Assembly (NCBI GenBank): GCA_910586245.1
Contig: CAJUFY010000005.1
Span: 62,001-126,000 of the forward strand
Direction of reading: 5' to 3'
Source of the DNA: an uncultured Christensenella sp.
Lineage (GTDB): Bacteria > Bacillota > Clostridia > Christensenellales > Borkfalkiaceae
DNA: 64,000 nt
Part shown: one piece after another, positions 44,154-53,030 of the stretch
How positions within the stretch are numbered: position 1 is the first letter of the stretch
Layout: every line of letters begins with the position of its first letter
Notes under the pieces: generated by a model
What the model was told of the DNA's origin: nothing
The model's input: the letters and a program-made list of their open reading frames with translations, nothing else
The model's database searches: none
Program-made: the position numbers and the translations under genes

Positions 44154-44995
44154 GCGAAAAAGCAGGCTTTTATATTGATGAAAATGATTTAGTATATCAC
44201 TATACTTCTGTTGATGGTCTTTTAGGCATTATTAAATCTAAAAGTTTGTGGTTTACTGAATGCTCTGTTTTGAATGATGAAAGTGAAGGAATACATATTG
44301 TTGAAAAAGCAAAAGAAGTGCTTATGGAACAACCGTACGAGAAAGAATATGTTTCTTTTGTGTTAGATTCTCTAAAGGATAGACCAACGAGCAAATGTTT
44401 TATTTGTAGTTTTTCAAGGGATAACGATAGCTTGCCGTTATGGCAAAATTACACAAAAAGTAATGATAAAGCAGGATATAATTTAGCGTTTAAGATAGCA
44501 GAGTTAAGAAATGCGCTTTATAAATATTTTACGATATTTGATCCAAGAGTTAGTATTTGGGGAGTAGTATACAATGAAGATATACAAAAAGAAATTCTTA
44601 AAACTACCTTTGATAAGTATTACGAAAAATGGAAAAATACGAAAGAAGTGATTTTTCTTAAAATGTTCTTATTATCTGAGCTGCGTATTTTTAGATTTCA
44701 ATTTAAGCATCTTGCTTTCAAGCCGGAAAATGAAGTAAGATGTACAATAGAGTTTTCTGAAAATGAGTATGAGACTTTACTTATTGGGGAACAGAATTTT
44801 ATAAAATTTCGTAACGCAGGTGGTTTATGTGCTCCTTATCTCGAAATCCCCATTGAAGTTGAAAAAGCAATGAAAGAAATTACGCTTTCTCCAATGATAA
44901 AAGATTCAAGCGCAATTGAAGCTGTAAAAATGCTGTGTAACAAATATGGATTAAATTGTAAGATTAACACTTCACATATTCCATTAAGATTTTAG
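44150..44995 (+). CDS. DUF2971 family protein A
   Basis: A 281-residue DUF2971 protein inserted between hsdM and hsdS. Hallmarks are L-V-Y-H-Y-T-S-V-D-G-L-L-G-I-I near the start, a S-L-W-F-T-E / L-N-D-E-S-E box, C-S-F-S-R-D-N-D-S-L-P-L-W-Q-N-Y and a late K-H-L-A-F-K-P-E-N-E-V-R-C. The family has no agreed biochemical function. The gene is the most AT-rich of the operon, which suggests separate acquisition. The 4-base overlap with hsdM and a 9-base gap to hsdS place it firmly inside the restriction operon. Confidence 0.82.
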   Translation: MSEKAGFYIDENDLVYHYTSVDGLLGIIKSKSLWFTECSVLNDESEGIHIVEKAKEVLMEQPYEKEYVSFVLDSLKDRPTSKCFICSFSRDNDSLPLWQNYTKSNDKAGYNLAFKIAELRNALYKYFTIFDPRVSIWGVVYNEDIQKEILKTTFDKYYEKWKNTKEVIFLKMFLLSELRIFRFQFKHLAFKPENEVRCTIEFSENEYETLLIGEQNFIKFRNAGGLCAPYLEIPIEVEKAMKEITLSPMIKDSSAIEAVKMLCNKYGLNCKINTSHIPLRF

Positions 44996-45004
44996 GATAG
45001 ATAA

Positions 45005-46288
45005 ATGAAACAGATGAAAGACAGCGGAATTGAATGGATAGGCGAAATCCCCGAAGATTGGGAGCTTATTAAAATAGGCTCGATTTTCAGATGCCGTAAT
45101 GAAAAAGTAAACGATACAGATTACCCACCGCTTTCCGTAACGCGAAACGGAATTGTGCCGCAAATGGAAAACGTTGCCAAAACCGATGCGAACGACAACC
45201 GTAAAATGGTTAAATTTAATGATTTTGTAATAAATTCGCGTTCGGATAGAAAACAATCCTGTGGAGTTTCCGATTTAGACGGCTCGGTATCTTTAATCAA
45301 TACGGTTTTATATACTGAAAATACAGATGTAATTCTACCCGAATATACAAATCTTTTGTTGAAAAATTACGGCTTTGCCGAAGAATTCTATCGTTGGGGA
45401 CACGGCATTGTCGCCGACTTGTGGACTACTCGTTGGCAAGAAATGAAAAGCATAGTTTTACCTTTACCGAATACGCAACAACAAGAGGAAATTGTAAGGT
45501 TTGTACAAAAGAAAGTATGCGGAATTGATAATCTTATAGCTCACGAACAAGCGACGATTGATGAATTAAAAGCCTATAAGCAATCTGTAATAACCGAAGC
45601 GGTTACAAAAGGGCTTGATAAATCTGTGTCTATGGAAGACAGCGGCGTGGAATGGATAGGCAAAATTCCCGAAAGTTGGAGTATTAGTAAAATAAAAATG
45701 CTTGCAGATGAAACGCAAGAAAATGCGTTTATAGATGGCGATTGGATTGAAAGTCCGTACATTGAAGACACGGGAATCCGATATTTAACGACCGGCAATA
45801 TCGGCGACGGCGTTTTTAAGCGGCAAGGGAATGGGTTTATATCGAACGAAACATTTACAAAATTGCAATGCAAATATGCTTATCCGCAGGATTTGATTTT
45901 TTCAAGGTTGAATGAGGAATATGGACGTTCTTGTATTTTGCCGAATGATTATGATAGATACGTTATTGCTGTTGATAATGTGATATTACGAACAAACGAA
46001 GATAAGAAATATATTTGTTATGTTACGCAATGTTCTAATTATCATAAGGCAGTATTTTTCTATGCAAGAGGTACAGCAATGAAAAGAATCAGCAGAACGA
46101 ATCTAGGAAACGTAGCAATACCTTTACCATCGATAGCGGAACAACAACAAATTGCCGATTATCTTGACAAAAAATGTGCCGACATAGATAGCCTAATTTC
46201 TATCAAACAGCAAAAAATCGAAGAATTGAAAGAGTATAAAAAATCGTTTATTTACGAATACGTTACAGGCAAAAAGGAAGTGGCGTAA
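45005..46288 (+). CDS. hsdS: Type I restriction-modification specificity subunit
   Basis: A 427-residue S subunit that sets the DNA target for both methylation and cleavage. It has two target-recognition domains, each starting with a near-identical motif (D-S-G-I-E-W-I-G-E-I-P-E-D-W at about 5 and D-S-G-V-E-W-I-G-K-I-P-E-S-W at about 213). Each domain ends in a conserved helix (I-D-N-L-I-A-H-E-Q... and I-D-S-L-I-S-I-K-Q...). The target sequence cannot be deduced. AGGATAG lies upstream of the ATG. Its stop shares a base with the start of the second DUF2971 gene (TAATG). Confidence 0.92.
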   Translation: MKQMKDSGIEWIGEIPEDWELIKIGSIFRCRNEKVNDTDYPPLSVTRNGIVPQMENVAKTDANDNRKMVKFNDFVINSRSDRKQSCGVSDLDGSVSLINTVLYTENTDVILPEYTNLLLKNYGFAEEFYRWGHGIVADLWTTRWQEMKSIVLPLPNTQQQEEIVRFVQKKVCGIDNLIAHEQATIDELKAYKQSVITEAVTKGLDKSVSMEDSGVEWIGKIPESWSISKIKMLADETQENAFIDGDWIESPYIEDTGIRYLTTGNIGDGVFKRQGNGFISNETFTKLQCKYAYPQDLIFSRLNEEYGRSCILPNDYDRYVIAVDNVILRTNEDKKYICYVTQCSNYHKAVFFYARGTAMKRISRTNLGNVAIPLPSIAEQQQIADYLDKKCADIDSLISIKQQKIEELKEYKKSFIYEYVTGKKEVA

Positions 46289-47412
46289 TGTCGGTAGATA
46301 AAAAATATAAAGAATACGAAGAAAAATTGTATTCCATAACGGATAGAACAATGTTGACTGCCGATAAAGTGAACGAGTTTTTTAGTGAGCTACTTACGGT
46401 GTTACCCAATAACGGAAAACTTTACAAATATAAAGTATTGGAAACATTTCATATTGACGAATTGGTTGTCGGTTATATATGGTTTAGTTCTGCAAAAATG
46501 TTAAACGATAATAAGGATTGCGCCTTTAATGCGAATTATTTGCAACAAATCGAAGAAATGGTTAAATTCTTTTTGACAGACGGCAACTATCGCAAAACGT
46601 TGGTCAAAGGTTTGTATATGGAATTGGCTACGAGGGATATAGATATTACCCCGCAAATTATTGAAGATTGTTTGTCGTGTGTATCTAAAAACGGCTCAAA
46701 ATTCAGTCAGTTAAAATTTAATAAGTTTTGTAGAGAGTATCGTTTGACAAAAGAACAACGACAAAAGTTAATAAATACCATAGCCTTATATTCGGACGAA
46801 CGGCAAAATGAGGAAACAATTCGCAAAAGCGTCAGCAATCTTTGCGAACAAATGGAAAAAATACGTAGCGGAAATCAAATCTGCTCTTTAACATCTTCTT
46901 ACGATAAGGATAGCATGTGGGCGTATTACTGCGGTAATAGGGGTATATGTATTGAGTACGATTTTAACAAAATCAATTCCGTTGAATTAAAAAACGTATT
47001 TATAAATACACAAAAAGTTCGTTACGGACGAAAGAAAAAATTTCGCTATGTAGATATTATAAAGCTAACTTTGCAAGACACTTTGGAATCAAAAATTGAA
47101 GCGGATAAATTGATATTTAATCAGCTTCTAACAAAAGACAAATCTTGGAGTACAGAAGAAGAATGGCGTGTTTTAATACATAGCAGAGATAATGAAATCG
47201 GTCTAAAAATTCCCGCAAAAATTATTAGTGCAATTTACATAGACTTTTCCGTTTTACAAGAAGATAAAGCCAAACGCATTATCAAATTAGCAAATAGAAA
47301 CGGTTGGAAAATATTTGTTAGATATTTTAGCCGATTGGAAGCTGAATATCGTTATGATACTATTGAAAATATTAACGCTTATAATGAAAAAATAGCGCAA
47401 ATTCAGAGGTGA
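46288..47412 (+). CDS. DUF2971 family protein B
   Basis: A 374-residue second DUF2971 protein, placed between hsdS and hsdR. It shows K-L-Y-K-Y-K, I-W-F-S-S-A-K-M-L-N-D near 60-75, an M-W-A-Y-Y-C-G-N-R-G-I-C-I-E-Y core near 210 and the typical W-S-T-E-E-E-W-R-V-L near 290. It is not a simple duplicate of protein A: lengths and most of the sequence differ. The TAATG junction with hsdS and the 4-base gap to hsdR indicate co-translation with the restriction genes. Confidence 0.8.
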   Translation: MSVDKKYKEYEEKLYSITDRTMLTADKVNEFFSELLTVLPNNGKLYKYKVLETFHIDELVVGYIWFSSAKMLNDNKDCAFNANYLQQIEEMVKFFLTDGNYRKTLVKGLYMELATRDIDITPQIIEDCLSCVSKNGSKFSQLKFNKFCREYRLTKEQRQKLINTIALYSDERQNEETIRKSVSNLCEQMEKIRSGNQICSLTSSYDKDSMWAYYCGNRGICIEYDFNKINSVELKNVFINTQKVRYGRKKKFRYVDIIKLTLQDTLESKIEADKLIFNQLLTKDKSWSTEEEWRVLIHSRDNEIGLKIPAKIISAIYIDFSVLQEDKAKRIIKLANRNGWKIFVRYFSRLEAEYRYDTIENINAYNEKIAQIQR

Positions 47413-47416
47413 CAAT

Positions 47417-50400
47417 ATGGATACATCGGAAAAACGGTTTGAACAAGATATCGAAACCTATCTTTTGAGCGAAGAGGGCGGATATATTAAAGGCAGTATG
47501 GCGACTTACGATAAAAGCAAAGCCATAGATTTTTTATTGCTTAAAACCTTTATCGAAAATACGCAACCCAAAGCTTGGGAGCGGTTTTGCAAAATTTACG
47601 GCGCGGAAGCGGACAAGCAGTTATATAAACGTTTTGACGAAGAAGTGCAGGCAAAAGGTTTGATTCACGTTTTGCGAAACGGATTTAAGGATAGGGGGAT
47701 CGAGCTTAAAGTTTGCTATTTTGCGCCCGCGTCTAATCTTAACCCCGAATTGGTGCAAAAATACGAAAGTAATATTTTAACGTTTACGCGGCAATTCTAT
47801 TACAGTACGCAAAACAACAATTCGGTAGATATGGTACTGTCGCTCAACGGTATTCCCATTGTTGCGATTGAACTGAAAAACCAGCTCAAAGGGCAATGTG
47901 TGGAAAATGCGAAGGTGCAATATATGCACGACCGCGACCCCAAAGAGTTGCTGTTTAATTTCAATCGCCGTATACTCGTCTATTTCGCCGCCGATTTATA
48001 CGAAGTTTGGATGACGACAAAGCTCGATAAAGAAAACACGTTCTTTTTGCCGTTCAATCAAGGTTCGAACGGTGCGGGCAATATAGGCGATGCAGGCAAC
48101 CCTGCGCCCGAAAACGAGGATGACTACGTAACGGCGTACTTTTGGAAAAACGTATTGCAAAAAGACGCGCTTATGGCGTTGTTGCAACGGTATATCAGCG
48201 TTCAGATAGAAGATAAAACGAAAATCGAGAACGGCAAGCGCGTTACGTATAAAGACGTACCGAAGATAATTTTTCCGCGCTATCATCAATACGACGTGGT
48301 CGAAAAATTGGTTGCAGATGTGCAGGGACGCGGCGCGGGTAAGAATTATTTAATACAGCACAGTGCGGGTTCGGGGAAATCGAACAGTATCGCTTGGCTT
48401 ACATACCGTCTTGCCACGTTACATAATGCATTGGAAGAAGATATATTTTCTTCGGTGTTTGTCGTAACCGACAGGCGCGTGCTTAATCGGCAGTTGCAAA
48501 GCACGGTTTTGGGTTTCGAGCATAAGGAAGGACAAATCGTTACCGTTACGGATAAGGACAATTCCGACGCACTGAAAACGGCGATAGACGACGGCAAAAA
48601 GATTATCATTACCACGTTGCACCGCTTCCCGATCATTTACAAAGAAGTCGGGGCGCAACACGGCAAAAACTTTGCCATTATCGTGGACGAGGCACATTCT
48701 TCGCAGAGCGGCAACAGTGCAAAGAAACTCAAAGCCGTGCTTGCCGATACAGACGAAGCAATTAAAGAATATGCCGAAATAAACGAGCTTACCGAAGACG
48801 AGGTTGACGCAACGGATGATATTGTTTTGGAAATGCTCACGCAAGGCAAGCATAATAACTTATCGTTCTTTGCGTTTACCGCTACGCCCAAACCCAAAAC
48901 GTTGGAGCTATTCGGAGAGCCGCAACCCGACGGAAAGACTTTTACGGCGTTTCACAATTATTCTATGCGGCAAGCGATTTCCGAAGGCTTTATTTTGGAC
49001 GTTTTGCAAAATTACAGCACGATAGAAAATACTTGGGAAATCGCAAAGAAGATAAAGGAAAATCCCGAATACGAAGAAACGCCCGCTATGGCGGCGATTC
49101 GCAAATATCAAAAAAATCACGAACACGTGATGCAACAGAAGGTTGAGATAATTGTTGAGCAATTCAGACAAGTAACGTTGTCAAAAATTGAAGGCAAGGC
49201 AAAAGCAATGGTAGTGTGTTCGTCCCGTCCGCACGCCGTAAAATATTATCAGATGATTAAGGCTTATTGTAAGAAGAAAGGGTATTTCGACTTGTTACCG
49301 CTTGTCGCGTTTTCTGGTACGGTTCCGGAAGGGGAGCAGGAATATACAGAAAGCAAACTCAATTCCACCGACGCGCTTACGATAAGCGAAGCGCAACTAC
49401 CCGATTATTTCGCAAGCGATTCGTATAATGTGCTTGTAGTTGCCGACAAATATCAAACGGGATTCGACGAACCGAAACTGCATACTATGTTTGTGGATAA
49501 ACCCTTGCGCGGCGTTAAGGCTGTGCAAACGCTTTCGCGGCTTAACAGAACTTGCAAAGGCAAAGTCGATACATATGTTCTCGATTTTGTAAACTCTCCC
49601 GAAGTGATAGAAAAGGCATTCCAAACATTTTACGAAGATACGAAACTTGTCGGTGCATTAGACGTGAACACGGTTTACAGCTATTTCGATAAAGTTATGG
49701 GCTTTTCGTTGTGGTCGGGCGATGACGTGGAAAGGTTTGTTACGCTTTATAGTAAGAAGGGCAAGCAAAGCGACAAGGACTTGGGCAAAATTACCGCTTG
49801 CGTTAAAACTGCCGTAAACGGATATAACGAGCTTATTCCCGATAAGCAGGACGAGTTTCGTTCCGCGCTTAAAAACTTTTTGCGGTTTTATGCATATATC
49901 ACGCAAATTACGAGAATGTTTGATGCGGAATTACATAAGTCGTATTTGTTCTGCGAGTATCTATTCAGGCTATTGCCCAAACGTCCGCACGAAAAAATCA
50001 ATCTTGACGATCAAGTTTTGCTTGTGAACAGCAAATTAACGGAAACTTTCAGCGGTTCGATAGAGCTTAAAAAAGGCGCGGGCGCAACTGTGAAACCAGA
50101 AACGCGAACAGTTGTAAAACGCAAGGTTGAAAAGAAAGATTTACTTGAAAACATCATTGAAAAAATAAATTTGATGTATCAAGGGCAGTTTACCGATGGG
50201 GATAGGGTAATCGTGGAAACGATTTTCGACAGAATATTCCACGAAAGTAAAAAGTTGCGTAAGCACGCTCAAAACAGCGACGAAGAAATGTTTGCTCGTA
50301 GTATTTTTCCCGATGAGTTTGAAAAGATAGCCGAAGATTGCTACGCCGAATCTATGGACAGTTTTGCAAAGCTTTTTGAAAACAAAGAGTTTTACGAGCG

Positions 50401-50458
50401 CGTTATGGCGGAAATGGCAAGAGCTATGTATTATAGTTTGCGAAATAAGAAGGATTAA
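47417..50458 (+). CDS. hsdR: Type I restriction endonuclease subunit
   Basis: A 1013-residue R subunit, which cleaves unmethylated DNA after ATP-driven translocation. A PD-(D/E)xK nuclease lies near 130-160 (N-S-V-D-M-V-L-S-L, A-I-E-L-K-N). The helicase motor has Walker A H-S-A-G-S-G-K-S-N, DEAD-type V-D-E-A-H-S-S, F-A-F-T-A-T-P and motif VI Q-T-L-S-R-L-N-R. All key residues look intact, so the system should be active. It ends 2 bases before the sigma-like gene. Confidence 0.93.
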   Translation: MDTSEKRFEQDIETYLLSEEGGYIKGSMATYDKSKAIDFLLLKTFIENTQPKAWERFCKIYGAEADKQLYKRFDEEVQAKGLIHVLRNGFKDRGIELKVCYFAPASNLNPELVQKYESNILTFTRQFYYSTQNNNSVDMVLSLNGIPIVAIELKNQLKGQCVENAKVQYMHDRDPKELLFNFNRRILVYFAADLYEVWMTTKLDKENTFFLPFNQGSNGAGNIGDAGNPAPENEDDYVTAYFWKNVLQKDALMALLQRYISVQIEDKTKIENGKRVTYKDVPKIIFPRYHQYDVVEKLVADVQGRGAGKNYLIQHSAGSGKSNSIAWLTYRLATLHNALEEDIFSSVFVVTDRRVLNRQLQSTVLGFEHKEGQIVTVTDKDNSDALKTAIDDGKKIIITTLHRFPIIYKEVGAQHGKNFAIIVDEAHSSQSGNSAKKLKAVLADTDEAIKEYAEINELTEDEVDATDDIVLEMLTQGKHNNLSFFAFTATPKPKTLELFGEPQPDGKTFTAFHNYSMRQAISEGFILDVLQNYSTIENTWEIAKKIKENPEYEETPAMAAIRKYQKNHEHVMQQKVEIIVEQFRQVTLSKIEGKAKAMVVCSSRPHAVKYYQMIKAYCKKKGYFDLLPLVAFSGTVPEGEQEYTESKLNSTDALTISEAQLPDYFASDSYNVLVVADKYQTGFDEPKLHTMFVDKPLRGVKAVQTLSRLNRTCKGKVDTYVLDFVNSPEVIEKAFQTFYEDTKLVGALDVNTVYSYFDKVMGFSLWSGDDVERFVTLYSKKGKQSDKDLGKITACVKTAVNGYNELIPDKQDEFRSALKNFLRFYAYITQITRMFDAELHKSYLFCEYLFRLLPKRPHEKINLDDQVLLVNSKLTETFSGSIELKKGAGATVKPETRTVVKRKVEKKDLLENIIEKINLMYQGQFTDGDRVIVETIFDRIFHESKKLRKHAQNSDEEMFARSIFPDEFEKIAEDCYAESMDSFAKLFENKEFYERVMAEMARAMYYSLRNKKD

Positions 50459-50460
50459 CT

Positions 50461-51588
50461 ATGCCCGAAACACGTGCGTATAAACTGAATAAGCAAAGAC
50501 AACCCGCGGCGACCGAAGGAATGCTTCTATATTACTTCTACGATAGGGGTAAGCTTTCGTCGTGCGAAGTAACGGAGTATCAGTTTGACCGCCTTGTGGA
50601 GTTGGATACCGAAATGTATAACAACGAACGCAGAGCGGAAGCGCATAAAGCTACATACGTTAAAGCGGACGGGAGAACGTACTACAAAAAGATTGACATG
50701 GAGAACGATGACGGTACGTTGCTTGATGAGAAACAGCGCGGTGCGCTTGAATGCGTGGTTGAGCAAGCGACGGTAGACAAAAGACTGTCGGCATTATCAG
50801 AAGAAGATAGGGAGATTTATGAAAGATATTATGTGGACGAGTGTACGCAAGCCGAGATGGCGGAAGAAATCGGAAAGACGCAAAGTTATGTGGCAAAGCA
50901 TCTTGCCAAGATCGAGGATATTTTAAGCGGCTCGTCGGAGAGCGACGAGGCGAAAGCTAATGCACAATGGGAAAAGTTTTTGGACAAGTTCCGCACCGAT
51001 GATGACGAAGATATATTGTGGGATATGTTTCGATTTATTATGCCCGAAGAAGAGCAAGCGGAAATCATCAGTTGGTTTTACAGCTACCGCGAGTATTTTA
51101 AGTTCGGTCTTACATATTTAATTATCCGCCCATTTGCGAAATACAAATCTTTTGAAGAAGCGGAGTTCGAGTTTGGGAATCGAATGAACGAATTACCGCT
51201 TCATAGCCGAGAGATTTACTACGATGTATTCGACGGACAAATAGACGAATTGCGTTGGGTATATCTTGCCTTATGTGAGGAAGTGGAGTATCGGAAGAAA
51301 ACACTGAAAGAAAAGCCGAAGCCGACAAACTTCGAGAAGCTATACGCGGAAGCGGAAAAGATATGCAAGCGTTTGGATATGACCGCCGAAGATTTTATTC
51401 AAAAGAGATTCTTGCCAAAGCAAAGGGAACGGTTGGAGAAACGGTACAAAGATTTTCGTAGAAAGTATCAGAATATCGTTGTTGTGGATGAAGACGATCC
51501 GCGCCCGATACGCGAGCAGATAATAGACATATTCGGAGAAGGTCCTATGCCGCATTTCAGTAATCCCGAATTCCGCAAGAAAAAATAG
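50461..51588 (+). CDS. Sigma-70 region 4-like DNA-binding protein
   Basis: A 375-residue protein directly after hsdR. Residues about 100-150 resemble sigma-70 region 4 (L-S-A-L-S-E-E-D-R-E-I-Y-E-R-Y-Y and E-C-T-Q-A-E-M-A-E-E-I-G-K-T-Q-S-Y-V-A-K-H), a helix-turn-helix. No sigma region 2 is seen, so it is not a full sigma factor. The N-terminal 100 and the C-terminal 220 residues are unrecognised and mostly charged helices. The 2-base gap to hsdR suggests it belongs to the restriction operon, perhaps as a regulator or a partner that binds DNA. Confidence 0.72.
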   Translation: MPETRAYKLNKQRQPAATEGMLLYYFYDRGKLSSCEVTEYQFDRLVELDTEMYNNERRAEAHKATYVKADGRTYYKKIDMENDDGTLLDEKQRGALECVVEQATVDKRLSALSEEDREIYERYYVDECTQAEMAEEIGKTQSYVAKHLAKIEDILSGSSESDEAKANAQWEKFLDKFRTDDDEDILWDMFRFIMPEEEQAEIISWFYSYREYFKFGLTYLIIRPFAKYKSFEEAEFEFGNRMNELPLHSREIYYDVFDGQIDELRWVYLALCEEVEYRKKTLKEKPKPTNFEKLYAEAEKICKRLDMTAEDFIQKRFLPKQRERLEKRYKDFRRKYQNIVVVDEDDPRPIREQIIDIFGEGPMPHFSNPEFRKKK

Positions 51589-51592
51589 TTTC

Positions 51593-51640
51593 AAAAATTT
51601 TTGCTAAAATGGAATAATTAAGGCGTTCTATTCGCTTGAT
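51593..51640 (+). repeat. 48-bp direct repeat, left copy
   Basis: This copy matches 52643-52690 at 44 of 48 positions. The two copies lie exactly 1050 bases apart and bracket the KilA-N gene. Confidence 0.85.
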
Positions 51641-51648
51641 AAGTAGAA

Positions 51649-51733
51649 GAGCGTATCTGGGAGCTTGCTCACAAGTACGCTCGCCACCATTCAAAACCGA
51701 AAGGGCGCCGCAGGCGCGCAACCGAACGGTTGC
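51649..51733. other. Structured intergenic region with three tandem hairpins
   Basis: In order: GAGCGTA / TACGCTC (51649-51655 with 51676-51682) enclosing a small GAGC-TT-GCTC hairpin; GCGCC-GCA-GGCGC (51705-51717); and GCAACCG-AA-CGGTTGC (51718-51733). All stems are perfect. It may be a structured RNA, a protein-binding array or part of a transfer region. It is not a tRNA. Confidence 0.5.
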
Positions 51734-51811
51734 AATTTCAAGCGAAGCGCAGAAATCAGCTTTCGTAGTTTATATATGGAAGCGGAAATAGCAAATACAA
51801 AAGGAGACAAA

Positions 51812-52642
51812 ATGGCAAACAATGAATTTACGGTAAACGGGATAGACGTCCGTTTTAAGAAAATCAACAAAGACGACTATATTTCGTTAACCGATTTAGC
51901 TCGGTATGCAAATCCGTCCGAGCCGAAAGTGCCGATAGCGACTTGGATGCGGAACAAGGACGTTATTTCATATCTCGGACTTTGGGAAAGACTGCATAAT
52001 CCCGATTTCAAAGGACACGAATTCGAGACCTTTGAGAGTGCGGCGGGCAGACACAGTTTTTATCTTTCGCCGCAAAAATGGATTGAAAGCACTAATGCGA
52101 TAGGCATTATATCCAAGTCCGGTAACAACGGCGGCACGTATGCCCATAGAGATATTGCGTTTGAATTTGCAAGTTGGTTAAGCCCCGAATTCAAATTGTA
52201 TTTGGTTACGGAATTCCAGCGATTGAAAGCGCAAGAGCAAAAGGCATTGGAGTGGTCGGCGAAGCGCGAGCTTGCAAAAGTAAACTATCGTATACATACA
52301 GATGCAATCAAAGAAAATATTGTTCCGACGCTTACGGACGAGCAGTTGAAGTATGTTTATGCGGATGAGGCAGATTTACTGAACGTTGCTTTATTCGGTA
52401 AAACGGCGGCGCAATGGCGTAGAGGAAACCCTACGCTTAAAGGTAATATCCGCGACTATGCGACAATCGAACAGTTGCTTGTGATTGCTAATATGGAGAG
52501 TTATAACGCGATTCTGATTGAGCAAAATGTACCGCAAAGCGAGCGGCTTGTACAGCTAAACAATATGGCTAAATCGCAGTTGCGAGTATTGCAACAAAGC
52601 AATTCGAGATTGCTTACGGAAGGGCGAAAAGATAAAAAGTAA
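51812..52642 (+). CDS. KilA-N domain protein
   Basis: A 276-residue protein whose first 150 residues are a KilA-N DNA-binding domain, with I-S-L-T-D-L-A-R-Y, P-I-A-T-W-M-R-N-K and G-G-T-Y-A-H-R-D-I-A-F-E-F-A-S-W-L-S-P-E-F. KilA-N domains occur mostly on phage and mobile-element proteins. The C-terminal 120 residues are helical and unrecognised. The start at 51812 has AAAGGAGAC; upstream in-frame codons run through the hairpin region and are rejected. The gene is bracketed by 48-bp direct repeats, which suggests a movable cassette. Confidence 0.82.
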   Translation: MANNEFTVNGIDVRFKKINKDDYISLTDLARYANPSEPKVPIATWMRNKDVISYLGLWERLHNPDFKGHEFETFESAAGRHSFYLSPQKWIESTNAIGIISKSGNNGGTYAHRDIAFEFASWLSPEFKLYLVTEFQRLKAQEQKALEWSAKRELAKVNYRIHTDAIKENIVPTLTDEQLKYVYADEADLLNVALFGKTAAQWRRGNPTLKGNIRDYATIEQLLVIANMESYNAILIEQNVPQSERLVQLNNMAKSQLRVLQQSNSRLLTEGRKDKK

Positions 52643-52690
52643 AAAAATTTTTGCGAAAATGGAATATTTCGGGCGTTCTATTCGCTTGAT
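52643..52690 (+). repeat. 48-bp direct repeat, right copy
   Basis: Starts at the end of the KilA-N gene and matches 51593-51640 with four substitutions. Both copies contain GGCGTTCTATTCGCTTGAT without change. Confidence 0.85.
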
Positions 52691-52925
52691 ATATGGAGAG
52701 GGAAATTCCGTGTATTTGCACGGAATTACAACTTTCTCAAATGTGGCGATTTCGCTATAATTAAAATTTAATAAACAGCGACAGGCTCACGGTAATCACG
52801 CCGTGAGTTTTTGTATTGCAAAAAGGAGGATTTATATCGGTGGATACAAGTTAAAAACCAAGAAAACAGTAAGCAAAGATTTTGAGTAAACGTACCAAGT
52901 GTGGGATTTTTTGTAGCAGGATAAG
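52691..52925. other. Gene-free stretch between KilA-N and relaxase genes
   Basis: This is the main part of the 388-base gene-free stretch 52643-53030. It holds a 9-bp hairpin (AATTCCGTG / CACGGAATT, 52704-52727), the terminator at 52786-52812 and a strong AGGAGG-type site near 52825. That site has only a four-codon frame after it (GTG GAT ACA AGT TAA), perhaps the trace of a lost gene. No longer coding frame is seen. Confidence 0.55.
52786..52812 (+). terminator. Terminator after KilA-N gene
   Basis: A CTCACGG / CCGTGAG stem with an 8-base loop and TTTTT. Confidence 0.75.
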
Positions 52926-52990
52926 AAAAATGTAAATTTTGTGGCTATTTACATTTTTGCTTTCCGAAGCGGGAAACCCGCCTTCGGACA
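52926..52990. other. Candidate origin of transfer (oriT)
   Basis: A perfect 12-bp inverted repeat with a 9-base gap (AAAAATGTAAAT at 52926, complement ending 52958) is followed 5 bases on by a 10-bp stem with one bulge (CCGAAG-CGGG-AAA-CCCG-C-CTTCGG, 52964-52987). Both lie just before the relaxase gene, where relaxases often nick. The nic site itself cannot be assigned. Confidence 0.5.
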
Positions 52991-53030
52991 TTCGTCCACA
53001 CGAGAAAGAACAAAACAGGAGAAATTAAAC

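Noticed and set aside
51649..51690. A tRNA gene ending in GCCACCA
   Set aside because: The outer stem and a CCACCA are present, but there is no anticodon arm or T-loop consensus, and the length is too short.
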